Shown here: positions 56,411 to 64,000 of the stretch, piece by piece | How the letters are laid out: each line of letters opens with the position of its first letter | Position numbering within the stretch: position 1 is the stretch's first letter | Source of the DNA: Anthracocystis setariae | Taxonomy: Eukaryota > Basidiomycota > Ustilaginomycetes > Ustilaginales > Ustilaginaceae | Reading direction: 5' to 3' | DNA: 64,000 nt | NCBI GenBank assembly: GCA_928724745.1 | Contig: CAKMXJ010000039.1 | Location: 434,001-498,000 of the forward strand | Notes under the pieces: model-generated | Told to the model about the DNA's origin: nothing | Databases searched by the model: none | What the model saw: the letters and a program-made list of their open reading frames with translations, nothing else | Made by a program: the position numbers and the translations under genes

Positions 56411-57658
56411 CTAGTCTTGCTCCAGCACTTCTGGAAGCCAGAAGGCGACCTCTGTTCCTGCACTGGCAAACTCTGAGATGGACGAGCGAAAAGAGCAGAA
56501 AGCATGTAAGCGACGGTGAGCGACGCATGGGATGGAAACGAAGCACCAACAGCGCTGTGGGAGCAACTTACGAGCATAACGTGGATTGAACGCAAGCACA
56601 CGGCTCACTCCATCGTGGGCTGACTGCTTGTGGTGTGGTCTGAGATTGCAAAACTCGGTGCGCCGTGCGTGGTCCAAATCGATATTCCAGAAGACCACCG
56701 AGCCATCCGCCGAACCGGACAAAATCCATTTGCCATCTGGCGACCAACACACTTCGTGTCCACTGATACCCGCCTCGGCCACCATCCCTACCGATGCGCC
56801 CGATGCTTTCTCAAGACCTTGGTGACCCACCAACCTTGCCTTGACTTCTGCTGTGGTGGTGTATGTATCCACCACATAGTGCGCATCGCCAGAGGTACCC
56901 ACGAGCAGATACTGACTATCGGGGCCGAAGCTGAGCGAGGTGACGATCGGCACCCTTGGCGGCATCGAAACGCGCGAAAGCGCCTCGGAATCGTCGAGAT
57001 AGATGGTCAAGAATGGGCCCATAAAGAACTTGCGCGCATCGTACAGCAGCACAGCCGAGCGTTCGTTGATGGCTACCGCAATCACCTTTCCGGTAGGGTC
57101 ATAGGCCACCACGGGATGACCTCGAATATGCATGTGCCCCTGTGGATTGTGTGCCCTGAGATCCCACATCTTGATTGCTTCGTCTACACTGCCCGAGAGA
57201 AAGGTATCGTTCTGCGGACTCATCTGGAGTGTGACCACCTTATTATCGTGGCCCTCAAAGTAGCGGATGTAGGCTTTTGTTTTGATGTTGATGTATCGAA
57301 TGGCGTTGTTCTCCTTGGTGGAAGCGTAGATGACCGAGTTGTGATCGTGGGTGAAGCGTGCAAGGTGGCTGCCATACTTGAGCGAAGGTATCTTGTTGGT
57401 GTGTTTGCCGTTGCGAACGTCGTATACATGCATGTAATCATCCTGACCCGCAGTGATGCAGTTGTGGCCTGCATCGTCGTACGAGATGGACGTGACCGAG
57501 GTGCCTTTGAAGACTTGTTGGGTAAACACTTTGGCGGGCTTGAACGCCGTGATGAGCTGGGGTGTGATACTGATCTTGTTGGCATCGGACGAGGAAGAAG
57601 AGGAGGAAGCGTGTGGTGGTGCGCTCGAGGACGAGCCCGAGGCTAGTGCTGTGGCCAT
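56411..57658 (-). CDS. SWD2: SWD2/WDR82 WD-repeat protein of COMPASS and polyadenylation complex (two exons)
   Basis: 382 aa. Swd2/WDR82 belongs to the Set1 histone H3K4 methyltransferase complex and the cleavage/polyadenylation factor. Exons 57658-56572 and 56472-56411 join across a 99-nt intron (GTAAGT donor, CATCTCAG acceptor). The spliced end reads LAFNPRYAQFASAGTEVAFW then LPEVLEQD, closely matching animal WDR82 (NPKF..FASA...AFWLP), which proves the junction. WD repeats include SYDDAGHNCITAGQDDYMHV, GHDNKVVTLQMSPQNDTFLS, SVDEAIKMWDLR and HEVCWSPDGKWILSGSADGS. The first 35 residues are Ala/Ser-rich. ATG at 57658; the few codons upstream lack ATG. Divergent from the Zn2Cys6 gene. Confidence 0.95.
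   Translation of the reverse strand: MATALASGSSSSAPPHASSSSSSSDANKISITPQLITAFKPAKVFTQQVFKGTSVTSISYDDAGHNCITAGQDDYMHVYDVRNGKHTNKIPSLKYGSHLARFTHDHNSVIYASTKENNAIRYINIKTKAYIRYFEGHDNKVVTLQMSPQNDTFLSGSVDEAIKMWDLRAHNPQGHMHIRGHPVVAYDPTGKVIAVAINERSAVLLYDARKFFMGPFLTIYLDDSEALSRVSMPPRVPIVTSLSFGPDSQYLLVGTSGDAHYVVDTYTTTAEVKARLVGHQGLEKASGASVGMVAEAGISGHEVCWSPDGKWILSGSADGSVVFWNIDLDHARRTEFCNLRPHHKQSAHDGVSRVLAFNPRYARKLLPQRCWCFVSIPCVAHRRLHAFCSFRSSISEFASAGTEVAFWLPEVLEQD
56473..56571 (-). other. Intron of SWD2, in-frame and stop-free
   Basis: 99 nt, a multiple of three, without an in-frame stop. If retained it would add 33 residues and keep the normal C-terminus. Confidence 0.85.
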
Positions 57659-58587
57659 GTTGGATGCGCTATGCTGATGAGCACTGGATTGCAAGAACCG
57701 AAAGCGGTAGGGCTAGTGTGACTGTATATGCATTCATTGCTGCATTGTGTGGAGGAGGAACAAGGGTCGAGTCTCTCGGTTCGGTGATCAGGCGCCAAGA
57801 CAGTGGACAAATTCTGAGTAATGCTGTTAGGTTTTGAGATTGCCCCGAAGCGCGAGAAACAGTAGAGTAGTGTAGTAGTGTAGTTTTGACGCGCCATTTT
57901 GATAATTAAATTGTTAATTATTATTTTGTGACTTCGGCCATCCAATTGGCCGACAGTCGCAGCTGAGCTTGGCTGCACTTGTCTTATGATTGGCCCGTGG
58001 CTCGTGGCTCGTGGCTCAAAAATTGAAGCTCGTCAACTCTGTTCTCTCTCGGCTGGCTCCGACGACACCAGAGCGGGCATTGCGGGGATTGTCAATTCAG
58101 CCGAACCACAACGTTTGTTGCCATGTTGAGCTTTGCTTGCCTTTGATAGTGTGTGGCGCGACCTTTTCTTTTTTTCTTTTTTTTTTTTTTTTTAATTTTT
58201 CGTTTGCAGGAATGGCGCCCGGTTGGCCTTGTTGAAAGGGTGAAAAGGGTCCACAACCCTTTTCTGGTCGGCTTGTCGCCCGCCACGGTGTCGACCAACG
58301 CTGCTGCTGACATTTTGGGCGTGGCGAGACGACGCCGTTGCACCACTCACGACTCGACGTTTCCCCACACTCGACTCGCGACATCTGCTCCCATCCTACC
58401 CCATCAGCCATCATCTCTCTCGCGATCTACCCACCGGACCAAGCTCAAGCTCGCCTTGTTCCCTTGTCTGCTTACGCCATTGTGTCGAGTCAAGATCGTT
58501 CCCCACCCACTTTGCGCCTTCATCTCTCTCTCTCTCTCCTCAAGCAGGCTGGCTGGCTTTTGTCCACCATTCCTCTAGCCAGCCACC
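57659..58587. promoter_or_regulatory. Divergent promoter, SWD2 / Zn2Cys6 regulator
   Basis: 929 bp, with an AT-rich patch (57898-57930, AATTAAATTGTTAATTATT) and a T-rich run (58165-58200). A CT-rich leader precedes the Zn2Cys6 start. Confidence 0.5.
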
Positions 58588-61500
58588 ATGGTCTCGCCCA
58601 AACCCGAGTCGTACCACGATGCGCTATATCATCTAGCTGCCGCTGCCGAGTCCTCCCCATCTCCGCAGCCGAGTCATTATCCCGACTCGCATCACTACCC
58701 ACCCCATCACCAATCCCACTATCCGCACGACAACGCCCACCACTCCGTCCAAGGTCGCCATTACGCCAATATGCCCCCCATTCACAGACAGTACAGTTAC
58801 CCAGACCCACCCTATTCGCCCGCCTCAGCCTCCCTACCTTCTACTTCGTCAGCAACTCACTTTGCGCCATCCAAACCGCAGCCCACATCCATAAGGCCAT
58901 CCGCAGCTCAGTCCACAGATCGCAGCCAAGATCTGCCTCCTTCTCCACCCGCTGCCGCTTCCGATGCCGCCACCAACGCTGCTTCTGCAACTGCCGCAGA
59001 GAAAAAGATCTCGTGCATGGAATGTCGTCTCTCCAAGGTCAAGTGTTCCGGAGGCGACCTCTGCACACGATGCAAGCGTCTAGGCAAGCAATGCTACTAC
59101 AAGAGCCACAAGCGCGGTAGAAAGTCGGACAGTTCCAAGATCCAGAAGCTTGAACGCACCGTCGATTCGCTCAGCCGTGCTCTTGAGCACTTTTCCAAGA
59201 GCAAAGTCGCCCGTAGCCCAAACGCCGCCGCACCTTCAAAGCCCGCTGCTCTCGACTCCAAGCCCAACCTTCGCGCCAAGATCGTCCAAGAAGAACAACA
59301 ATCGTCCCCGGACGTTTGCAACTCTCATGCCACTGTACGACCTGCAGGGCCGTCCTCTTCTTCCATCTCCGCCATGTCGCCACCCGCTGCTTCTCCACGC
59401 GCCGCGCAACCCTCAGCTACCGCACAGAGGCGGCCGTCGCAAGAGCTCCGCCAACGTTCCACCTCGGTATCCTGGCAGACCACACAAAGCATCGCATCCG
59501 CCACGCCCACCGAAGACGACCCGGATGAGCCTGAGAACCTCGGAGTCCATACCCTCTCCAATCCACTTAAGCTTCTCGCTCATGCCAGTGACTCGGCGCG
59601 TGACCGTGATTCGGGTCTGGCATCGTCGGACGACAAGAACGACGAGGATGCTGCAGCTTCCGGCGACCCCGCCCATGCCAAAGCCTCGTCTTCCAAGCAA
59701 AGCAACGGATCAGCGAATAAAAACGCTCTCGATGATGCCGCCACCGCTTCCGGCGCCAAGGGAGAGACACTCGATCGACAAGGTCGCGTCCGTGCCTCCG
59801 GTGACCTCCCGGGCACCGCCACCAATACCGTCTCCCGTTTTGGTCCCGGTCGTGGCAAGGCTTTCTTCGACATCGGCCTCTTTACCACCAAATTCGACAA
59901 TCTCCCGCATTTTGACCCTATCAATCGCGGCTATCTCACCCTCGACGAAGCAGAGGGCCTCTACTCGCTCTTCATGCAGTACATCAACCCGGCACTCACG
60001 TTGCTCGACCCGCACCTGCATACCTTTGCCTATGTACGAAGCTGCTCGGCCTTGTTGCTCAGTTCCACCTGTTGGATCGCAGCCAAGTATCGCGTCGAGG
60101 CGAGTCAGATCGCGGCCGATCTCGAAATGCACATCCGAAGCACGTTGCTGCCGACCATCTTGATGGAGGGATTCAGAAACGCAGAGATTCCTCAGGCGCT
60201 CATCATTCTTTCGGCGTACCATCCACAAATGAACACGCTCAGCGAGGACAGGGCATGGGCGTACATCGGCTTCGCCATTCGCATCGCCTCGGAACTCGAT
60301 ATGAACAACCGCATCACGGTGCGTCCCCCGAACCGACAAGACGATGCCGGTCTGGCACGAAGGTTGCGAAATCGTGAAAGGACCTGGTTGAACCTCTGGC
60401 TATACGAAGTCAGCATGAGCCAACAGATGGGCCGCAGACCCACGCTCGCCAACGATCCCGTCGTCATGGGATGTGCCCACTGGCATCTCGACAAGTTTGC
60501 TCTTCCGTCGGACAAATCCGTCGTCGCCGTCGTCCAGCTTCGCTTGCTCATGTTGCGAAACACAGACCTCTTCGAGAACTTTGTCGATGTTTCGGCCACC
60601 CATCTACCGGCAGAGAGAAACGGAAAGCAGGTCGAGCTTTTCCGCCGCATCTGCGCCAGCGATCTCGATACCTGGCTCGCCACTTGGACCGGGCCGTCGT
60701 CTCACCACGTCGCCGCTCGCGATGATGCCGCTTCCCAAAAGACGCCCTCCGAGGCGGGCTCGGTGATGAGTGCCGGCACCAAAGCCAAGCTGTGGCCTAA
60801 CACCGATTTGCCTCCACCGCTGTCGAGGGAAAAGCGCTTGAAGCTCTACTACTGGTACACGAGGCTGCTTCTCGACACGATCGCGCTCAAGTGTTCGCAT
60901 CTGGGACTCGACGTGCTTCGCCCCGTCTACAAAGATGCCTATGCTTGCTGCATGGCGTACTTGAGTCTGTTTGTCGCCACCATGGTGCCCAACGGTTTGT
61001 TTTGGGGTCACAACTCCACGGTCGTCACTCCGGCGTACTGCGCCATCTTTGCGCTGCGCATCGTCGGGGGCATCTCGACTTCGGCGGGCGCCGCCTCTTC
61101 GCTTCAAGTCAAATCGCAGCCGGGTCAGGATGCAGGGAAGAAAGGCATGAAGGAGGAGGATCTGGGCATCGATATTGATGCGGAGTACACGTTTGAGATG
61201 GTGGAAAAGGTGGCCAAGGTTTGCGAGGAGGCAGGAAATGCTACGCCGCATCGAAGGGGTGCAGCGGGGAGCTATGCATTCTTCCTATACACGGTGCTGG
61301 CCAAGGCCAAAAATGCGTGGCAGTCCAAGTTGGCCGCTAAGCGGAGTGCCGAGGAAACGTCGAGCCGGAAGAGGGAGAGGGAGACGGAGGATGGTGACGC
61401 GAGGCAGAGCAAGGCGGCTCGCAATGGTTATGTGAATGGAGACAAGCACGGCGTTACCGCCATGGATGAATCGGTCAACAACGAAGAAGCCGCCCGAGAT

Positions 61501-62034
61501 GGGAAAAATGCATCTGCTGGTGAGGCCGATGAAGCGTTCTCGTCGTTGAACGGTGCTGATGCAGGCGCCGGAGGGGACGGTCTCGGCAGCGATTCGGACC
61601 ATCACTTCCTTCGACAACTGATGCAATTCCAAGCGGGACCATCAGGCGTGCAAACCGCCATCGTCCCCACCAACAACGCGCCCGGCACGCTCCTCCACCC
61701 GTCACTCTCATTCGCTCAATCCTCGTCGGCGTTCTCGGACCCCACCTCATCGTCGGCACTCAACAGCATCTCATCGCTCAACTTTGCCGCAGCGAACGGC
61801 GAGCTGATCAATCCCAACATCGCCGTAGGCGAAAGCGCAAACTCATCCACCCTGCCCGCACAACCACCGACAACAACGATCACAGCACCCATGGGCACCA
61901 CTCCAATCTCCAACGCTCCGGCAGGCATCGATATAGACTGGGATTTTGGAATGCTCGATGGCTTCCTCGGCGAAAGCCTCTTTAGCGATATGAGCTTTAT
62001 CTCGTCTGCAAACGCTACCACCAACACGATGTAA
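58588..62034 (+). CDS. Zn(II)2Cys6 fungal transcription factor
   Basis: 1148 aa; ATG 58588 in a strong GCCACCATGG context. Residues 1-135 are Pro/His/Tyr/Ser-rich. The binuclear zinc cluster is CMECRLSKVKCSGGDLCTRC then KRLGKQC, starting at Cys143, spaced C-X2-C-X6-C-X5-C-X2-C-X6-C, followed by a basic linker (KSHKRGRKSDSSKI) and a short coiled coil LERTVDSLSRALEHFSK. A fungal-specific middle-homology domain spans about 425-760 (DIGLFTTKFDNLPHFDPINR, EGLYSLFMQYINPALTLLDP, AWAYIGFAIRIASELDMNNR, ERTWLNLWLYEVSMSQQMGR). An acidic and Ser/Asn-rich tail may activate transcription. Its target genes cannot be read from the sequence. The order resembles regulators of the Gal4/fluffy-like group. Confidence 0.92.
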   Translation: MVSPKPESYHDALYHLAAAAESSPSPQPSHYPDSHHYPPHHQSHYPHDNAHHSVQGRHYANMPPIHRQYSYPDPPYSPASASLPSTSSATHFAPSKPQPTSIRPSAAQSTDRSQDLPPSPPAAASDAATNAASATAAEKKISCMECRLSKVKCSGGDLCTRCKRLGKQCYYKSHKRGRKSDSSKIQKLERTVDSLSRALEHFSKSKVARSPNAAAPSKPAALDSKPNLRAKIVQEEQQSSPDVCNSHATVRPAGPSSSSISAMSPPAASPRAAQPSATAQRRPSQELRQRSTSVSWQTTQSIASATPTEDDPDEPENLGVHTLSNPLKLLAHASDSARDRDSGLASSDDKNDEDAAASGDPAHAKASSSKQSNGSANKNALDDAATASGAKGETLDRQGRVRASGDLPGTATNTVSRFGPGRGKAFFDIGLFTTKFDNLPHFDPINRGYLTLDEAEGLYSLFMQYINPALTLLDPHLHTFAYVRSCSALLLSSTCWIAAKYRVEASQIAADLEMHIRSTLLPTILMEGFRNAEIPQALIILSAYHPQMNTLSEDRAWAYIGFAIRIASELDMNNRITVRPPNRQDDAGLARRLRNRERTWLNLWLYEVSMSQQMGRRPTLANDPVVMGCAHWHLDKFALPSDKSVVAVVQLRLLMLRNTDLFENFVDVSATHLPAERNGKQVELFRRICASDLDTWLATWTGPSSHHVAARDDAASQKTPSEAGSVMSAGTKAKLWPNTDLPPPLSREKRLKLYYWYTRLLLDTIALKCSHLGLDVLRPVYKDAYACCMAYLSLFVATMVPNGLFWGHNSTVVTPAYCAIFALRIVGGISTSAGAASSLQVKSQPGQDAGKKGMKEEDLGIDIDAEYTFEMVEKVAKVCEEAGNATPHRRGAAGSYAFFLYTVLAKAKNAWQSKLAAKRSAEETSSRKRERETEDGDARQSKAARNGYVNGDKHGVTAMDESVNNEEAARDGKNASAGEADEAFSSLNGADAGAGGDGLGSDSDHHFLRQLMQFQAGPSGVQTAIVPTNNAPGTLLHPSLSFAQSSSAFSDPTSSSALNSISSLNFAAANGELINPNIAVGESANSSTLPAQPPTTTITAPMGTTPISNAPAGIDIDWDFGMLDGFLGESLFSDMSFISSANATTNTM

Positions 62035-62064
62035 TCGGTCTTGTTAATTCCAAGCTTTGGGGTT

Positions 62065-62066
<2 letters not shown>

Positions 62067-62096
<30 letters not shown>
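62067..62096. repeat. T tract (30 T) between convergent genes
   Basis: 30 T between the Zn2Cys6 gene and DSC3. On the DSC3 strand it is an A tract that supplies the last two bases of its stop codon. Confidence 0.95.
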
Positions 62097-62099
<3 letters not shown>

Positions 62100-63600
62100 A
62101 GATGAACCTGAATAGACCCATTGTGAGACTGAAAATTGGAGAGAGGTGTTAGTACTGCTATTGATGGGGGTTGATCCGGAGGAAGAGGGGGACTTACTTT
62201 GCTACGATGCCGAAGAGGATGCTGATCTGCATCGTGCTACCGAAGACACTTTCCCTGGTTTGTTCGGTTCGTTCTCTGTCCCAATCGTCTTCGTCGTCTT
62301 CGCCTTCGGCTGCTGCTGCTGCTGCAGTGCTGGGCAATGAGCTTGGATGAGGTTTATCGCGGAACCAAAACAAGGGCACTAGCGGGGGCAGGAAGAAGCC
62401 TACCATCAATCCCTGCATTACCGTCAAGTACACTCCTCCCCGCGCCGCTGCGGGATCGCCTACAGTCATCGCATCGGCGGTGGCGGTGGTGGTGGTGAAG
62501 GAATCCATCCACGACTCTTCCATTTGCAGTAGGTGGGCGGCATGTTCGCGCGAACGGATCAGATCGTACGATTCGTGCACCGGATGCGTGGAGCGAAACT
62601 GGGCGCGAATCGATGCGATTTCTTCCGACGTGAGACCTGCTTCCAGCAACCGATTGAAGCCGCGTTGTTCGGATGCGTTGAGAGTCTCGTCGCCTGGTTC
62701 GGGTGTGAGAGCGGGTGCTTGCCCCGAGTCGCGCATGTCGATGAGCGACGGGGTGGCGACATCGTCCACAGCACAAGAGGGGGCGGCGTACGTTTCGAGA
62801 TCGCCCACAGAGCACTGGAGGTATACTTTGGGTGCGGTGCGTATGGTGACCCGTACCAGGTCGTCGTAAAAAGCTGGCTCGCGCGACTTGCCCTTGCCCT
62901 TGGTATTGCTCTCGTTGCGGTTACCCTCTCCATGGGCGTCCTCGTCCCCCTGCGCCGCGAGAAAGTCGACAAGCTCTCGGACACTCATGTCCCTCTTCTC
63001 CACGTGATCCGTCTCCTCCGCCTCTGTATCACTTTGCCCTTGTTCCTCATCTTCGCTCCCCTCGTCGTCCTTGTCGTTATCCAGGGCCAGATGCCGCAAA
63101 GTCTGTCTCGCCTGAGCCCTCTGCCTGGCATCAAGCTCCTCCAAATACCCCACCAATCGCACACCATCGCGCAGAACCCGTCCGGCATGAATCAGTCTTA
63201 ACCTCCTCCGCCTAACCGCATCCCTCCTCTGCCCCATCCTCCGTTTCACAACACGCACAGCCTCGTCACCCATCAACCCCGCCTCGCTCAAGCACGAGAT
63301 GATCTCACAGACAGAATTTGTCCCATGATCTGCACGACGTAACGCAGCAGCTTGTTGTTCGGAGTCAAGGTCGAAGAGGATGTCTTGTTTGGGTGATGGC
63401 GCTGAGGTGGAGGCAGGGGGGTGGGTTGGGCGGAGGGAGGTGAGGGAGTGGAGACGAAGGGTGAGGTCTTGGACGCCAGGTTCGGTGAATCGGACCGTGA
63501 TTGGGCGGATCCGTAGGAGTGCTTGGAAGGACGATGCGGATGGTGGAGCTTCCAGGGGAAGTTCGACCCTGATTTCGTCCTCGCCGTGAGTGGATGACAT
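62095..63600 (-). CDS. DSC3: DSC3-like subunit of Golgi/ER DSC E3 ubiquitin ligase (two exons)
   Basis: 478 aa. The DSC ligase works in membrane-protein quality control and, in some fungi, SREBP activation. Exons 63600-62198 and 62128-62095 join across a 69-nt intron with GTAAGT donor, perfect TACTAAC branch site and TTTTCAG acceptor. The N-terminus has a ubiquitin-like region (about 30-165: LLRIRPITVRFTEPGVQDLT, RRLRLIHAGRVLRDGVRL). The DUF2407 C-terminal part follows: GFNRLLEAGLTSEEIASIRA, QFRSTHP, HLLQMEESWMDSF, then two hydrophobic segments, VYLTVMQGLMVGFFLPPLVP and ISILFGIVANLTMGLFRFIW. The tiny second exon finishes the last membrane helix. A long acidic insert (about 190-240) sits between. 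ATG at 63600. Confidence 0.88.
62129..62197 (-). other. Intron of DSC3 with canonical branch site
   Basis: 69 nt: donor GTAAGT at 62197, TACTAAC branch motif, acceptor TTTTCAG at 62129. Without splicing the frame stops one codon after the exon end. Confidence 0.9.
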
Positions 63601-64000
63601 CCTGCCGCATGGAGTGTCGAGGTAGGAAGATGACAGACGGTGTGGAAGATGGCAATGATGGTGAACGCGCTGCCGCCGTCAAGGTGCATGAAATCCAGTA
63701 AAGCCGTGGACCCTGAGCGGTGGACTGTGCACAGCTCCAGAGGGATTTTTTAGACATTGTTAAGCTCCACATTTTCAACCACACGCCGCTCCTCCATCAT
63801 ATTAATACCACATAGAGGCACACACTCGCACGGTTCGCCAACGCATGGAATCGAATCTGCAGACTGAATCGCAAGGACGAAGAAACGAAAAGTAAAACAT
63901 ATCCAATGTAATCCATGCAGCGGTCTGAAGAGAACACTTGTTCTTTCAAACCGAAGGCTGTGTTCATGGTTCGAGGCCGAATGTCACGCCATTGGTCGGC
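63601..64000. other. Upstream region of DSC3, end of window
   Basis: 400 bp with the DSC3 leader and promoter. I see no gene or repeat in it. Confidence 0.4.

Noticed and set aside
1..64000. tRNA or rRNA genes
   Set aside because: I searched the gaps for B-box-like GGTTCGA..CC patterns and rRNA words. Hits such as those near 861, 20536 and 63971 lack the rest of the tRNA.
1..64000. Transposons, LTRs or CRISPR arrays
   Set aside because: No transposase or reverse-transcriptase motifs, long terminal repeats or spaced direct repeats seen; repeats are all microsatellites.

Overview
The window is a 64 kb piece of a fungal nuclear chromosome. The gene set points to a smut fungus (Basidiomycota, Ustilaginales; Ustilago/Sporisorium type). 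Reasons: eukaryotic genes on both strands, GC-rich third codon positions, mostly intronless genes with a few short GTAAGT...CAG introns, long Ser/Ala/Pro-rich low-complexity regions, and fungus-specific families (WC-2, SOG2, GYP7, CHL4, Zn2Cys6 regulator, DSC3). The species is inferred, not read directly. I see no transposon, provirus, CRISPR array, rRNA or convincing tRNA. This looks like conserved core chromosome, not an accessory island.

Layout. 1-8 kb: MIC19-like MICOS subunit (-), CHL4/CENP-N kinetochore protein (+), mitochondrial ArgJ (+), a thioredoxin-fold membrane protein without the redox cysteines (-), aprataxin/Hnt3-like repair protein (-). 8-16 kb: a 781-aa multi-pass membrane protein of unknown function (+), succinyl-CoA:3-ketoacid CoA-transferase (+), translation factor eIF1 (-). 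16-24 kb: WC-2 blue-light GATA factor (-) behind the largest gap of the window, then a FAF2/UBXD8-like UBX protein (-). 24-33 kb: PWP2 (+), NAD(P)H-hydrate epimerase (+), GYP7-type Rab GAP (-). 33-46 kb: Cep57/Ppc89-like coiled-coil protein (+), NSA1 (-), N-myristoyltransferase (+), SOG2 (-). 46-56 kb: RBM5-like zinc finger/G-patch protein (+), conserved unknown protein (-), ALG2 (+), small GPI-type secreted protein (+), dihydroceramide delta-4 desaturase (-). 56-64 kb: SWD2/WDR82 (-), Zn2Cys6 regulator (+), DSC3 (-).

Functional themes. These are mostly unlinked housekeeping functions: ribosome biogenesis (PWP2, NSA1), translation start (eIF1), ER and lipid work (ALG2, desaturase, FAF2-like, DSC3), mitochondria (MIC19, ArgJ, SCOT, perhaps NAXE), mitosis (CHL4, Ppc89-like), chromatin (SWD2), light response (WC-2) and polarity (SOG2). 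FAF2-like UBX proteins and DSC3 both act in ER or Golgi ubiquitin-dependent quality control. N-myristoyltransferase and a likely substrate (MIC19, starting MGAAAS) lie in the same window. Many neighbours are divergent pairs sharing a promoter, or convergent pairs with stop codons only 58-230 bp apart.

Gene models. I read splice sites directly for seven genes: MIC19-like, eIF1, PWP2, RBM5-like, GPI protein, SWD2 and DSC3. Several long reading frames run upstream of the first ATG; I placed those starts at the first suitable ATG and say so. Intergenic DNA is rich in microsatellites, especially the pentamers TACTG and TGCTG, long A/T tracts and a few telomere-like TTAGG/TTAGGG motifs.
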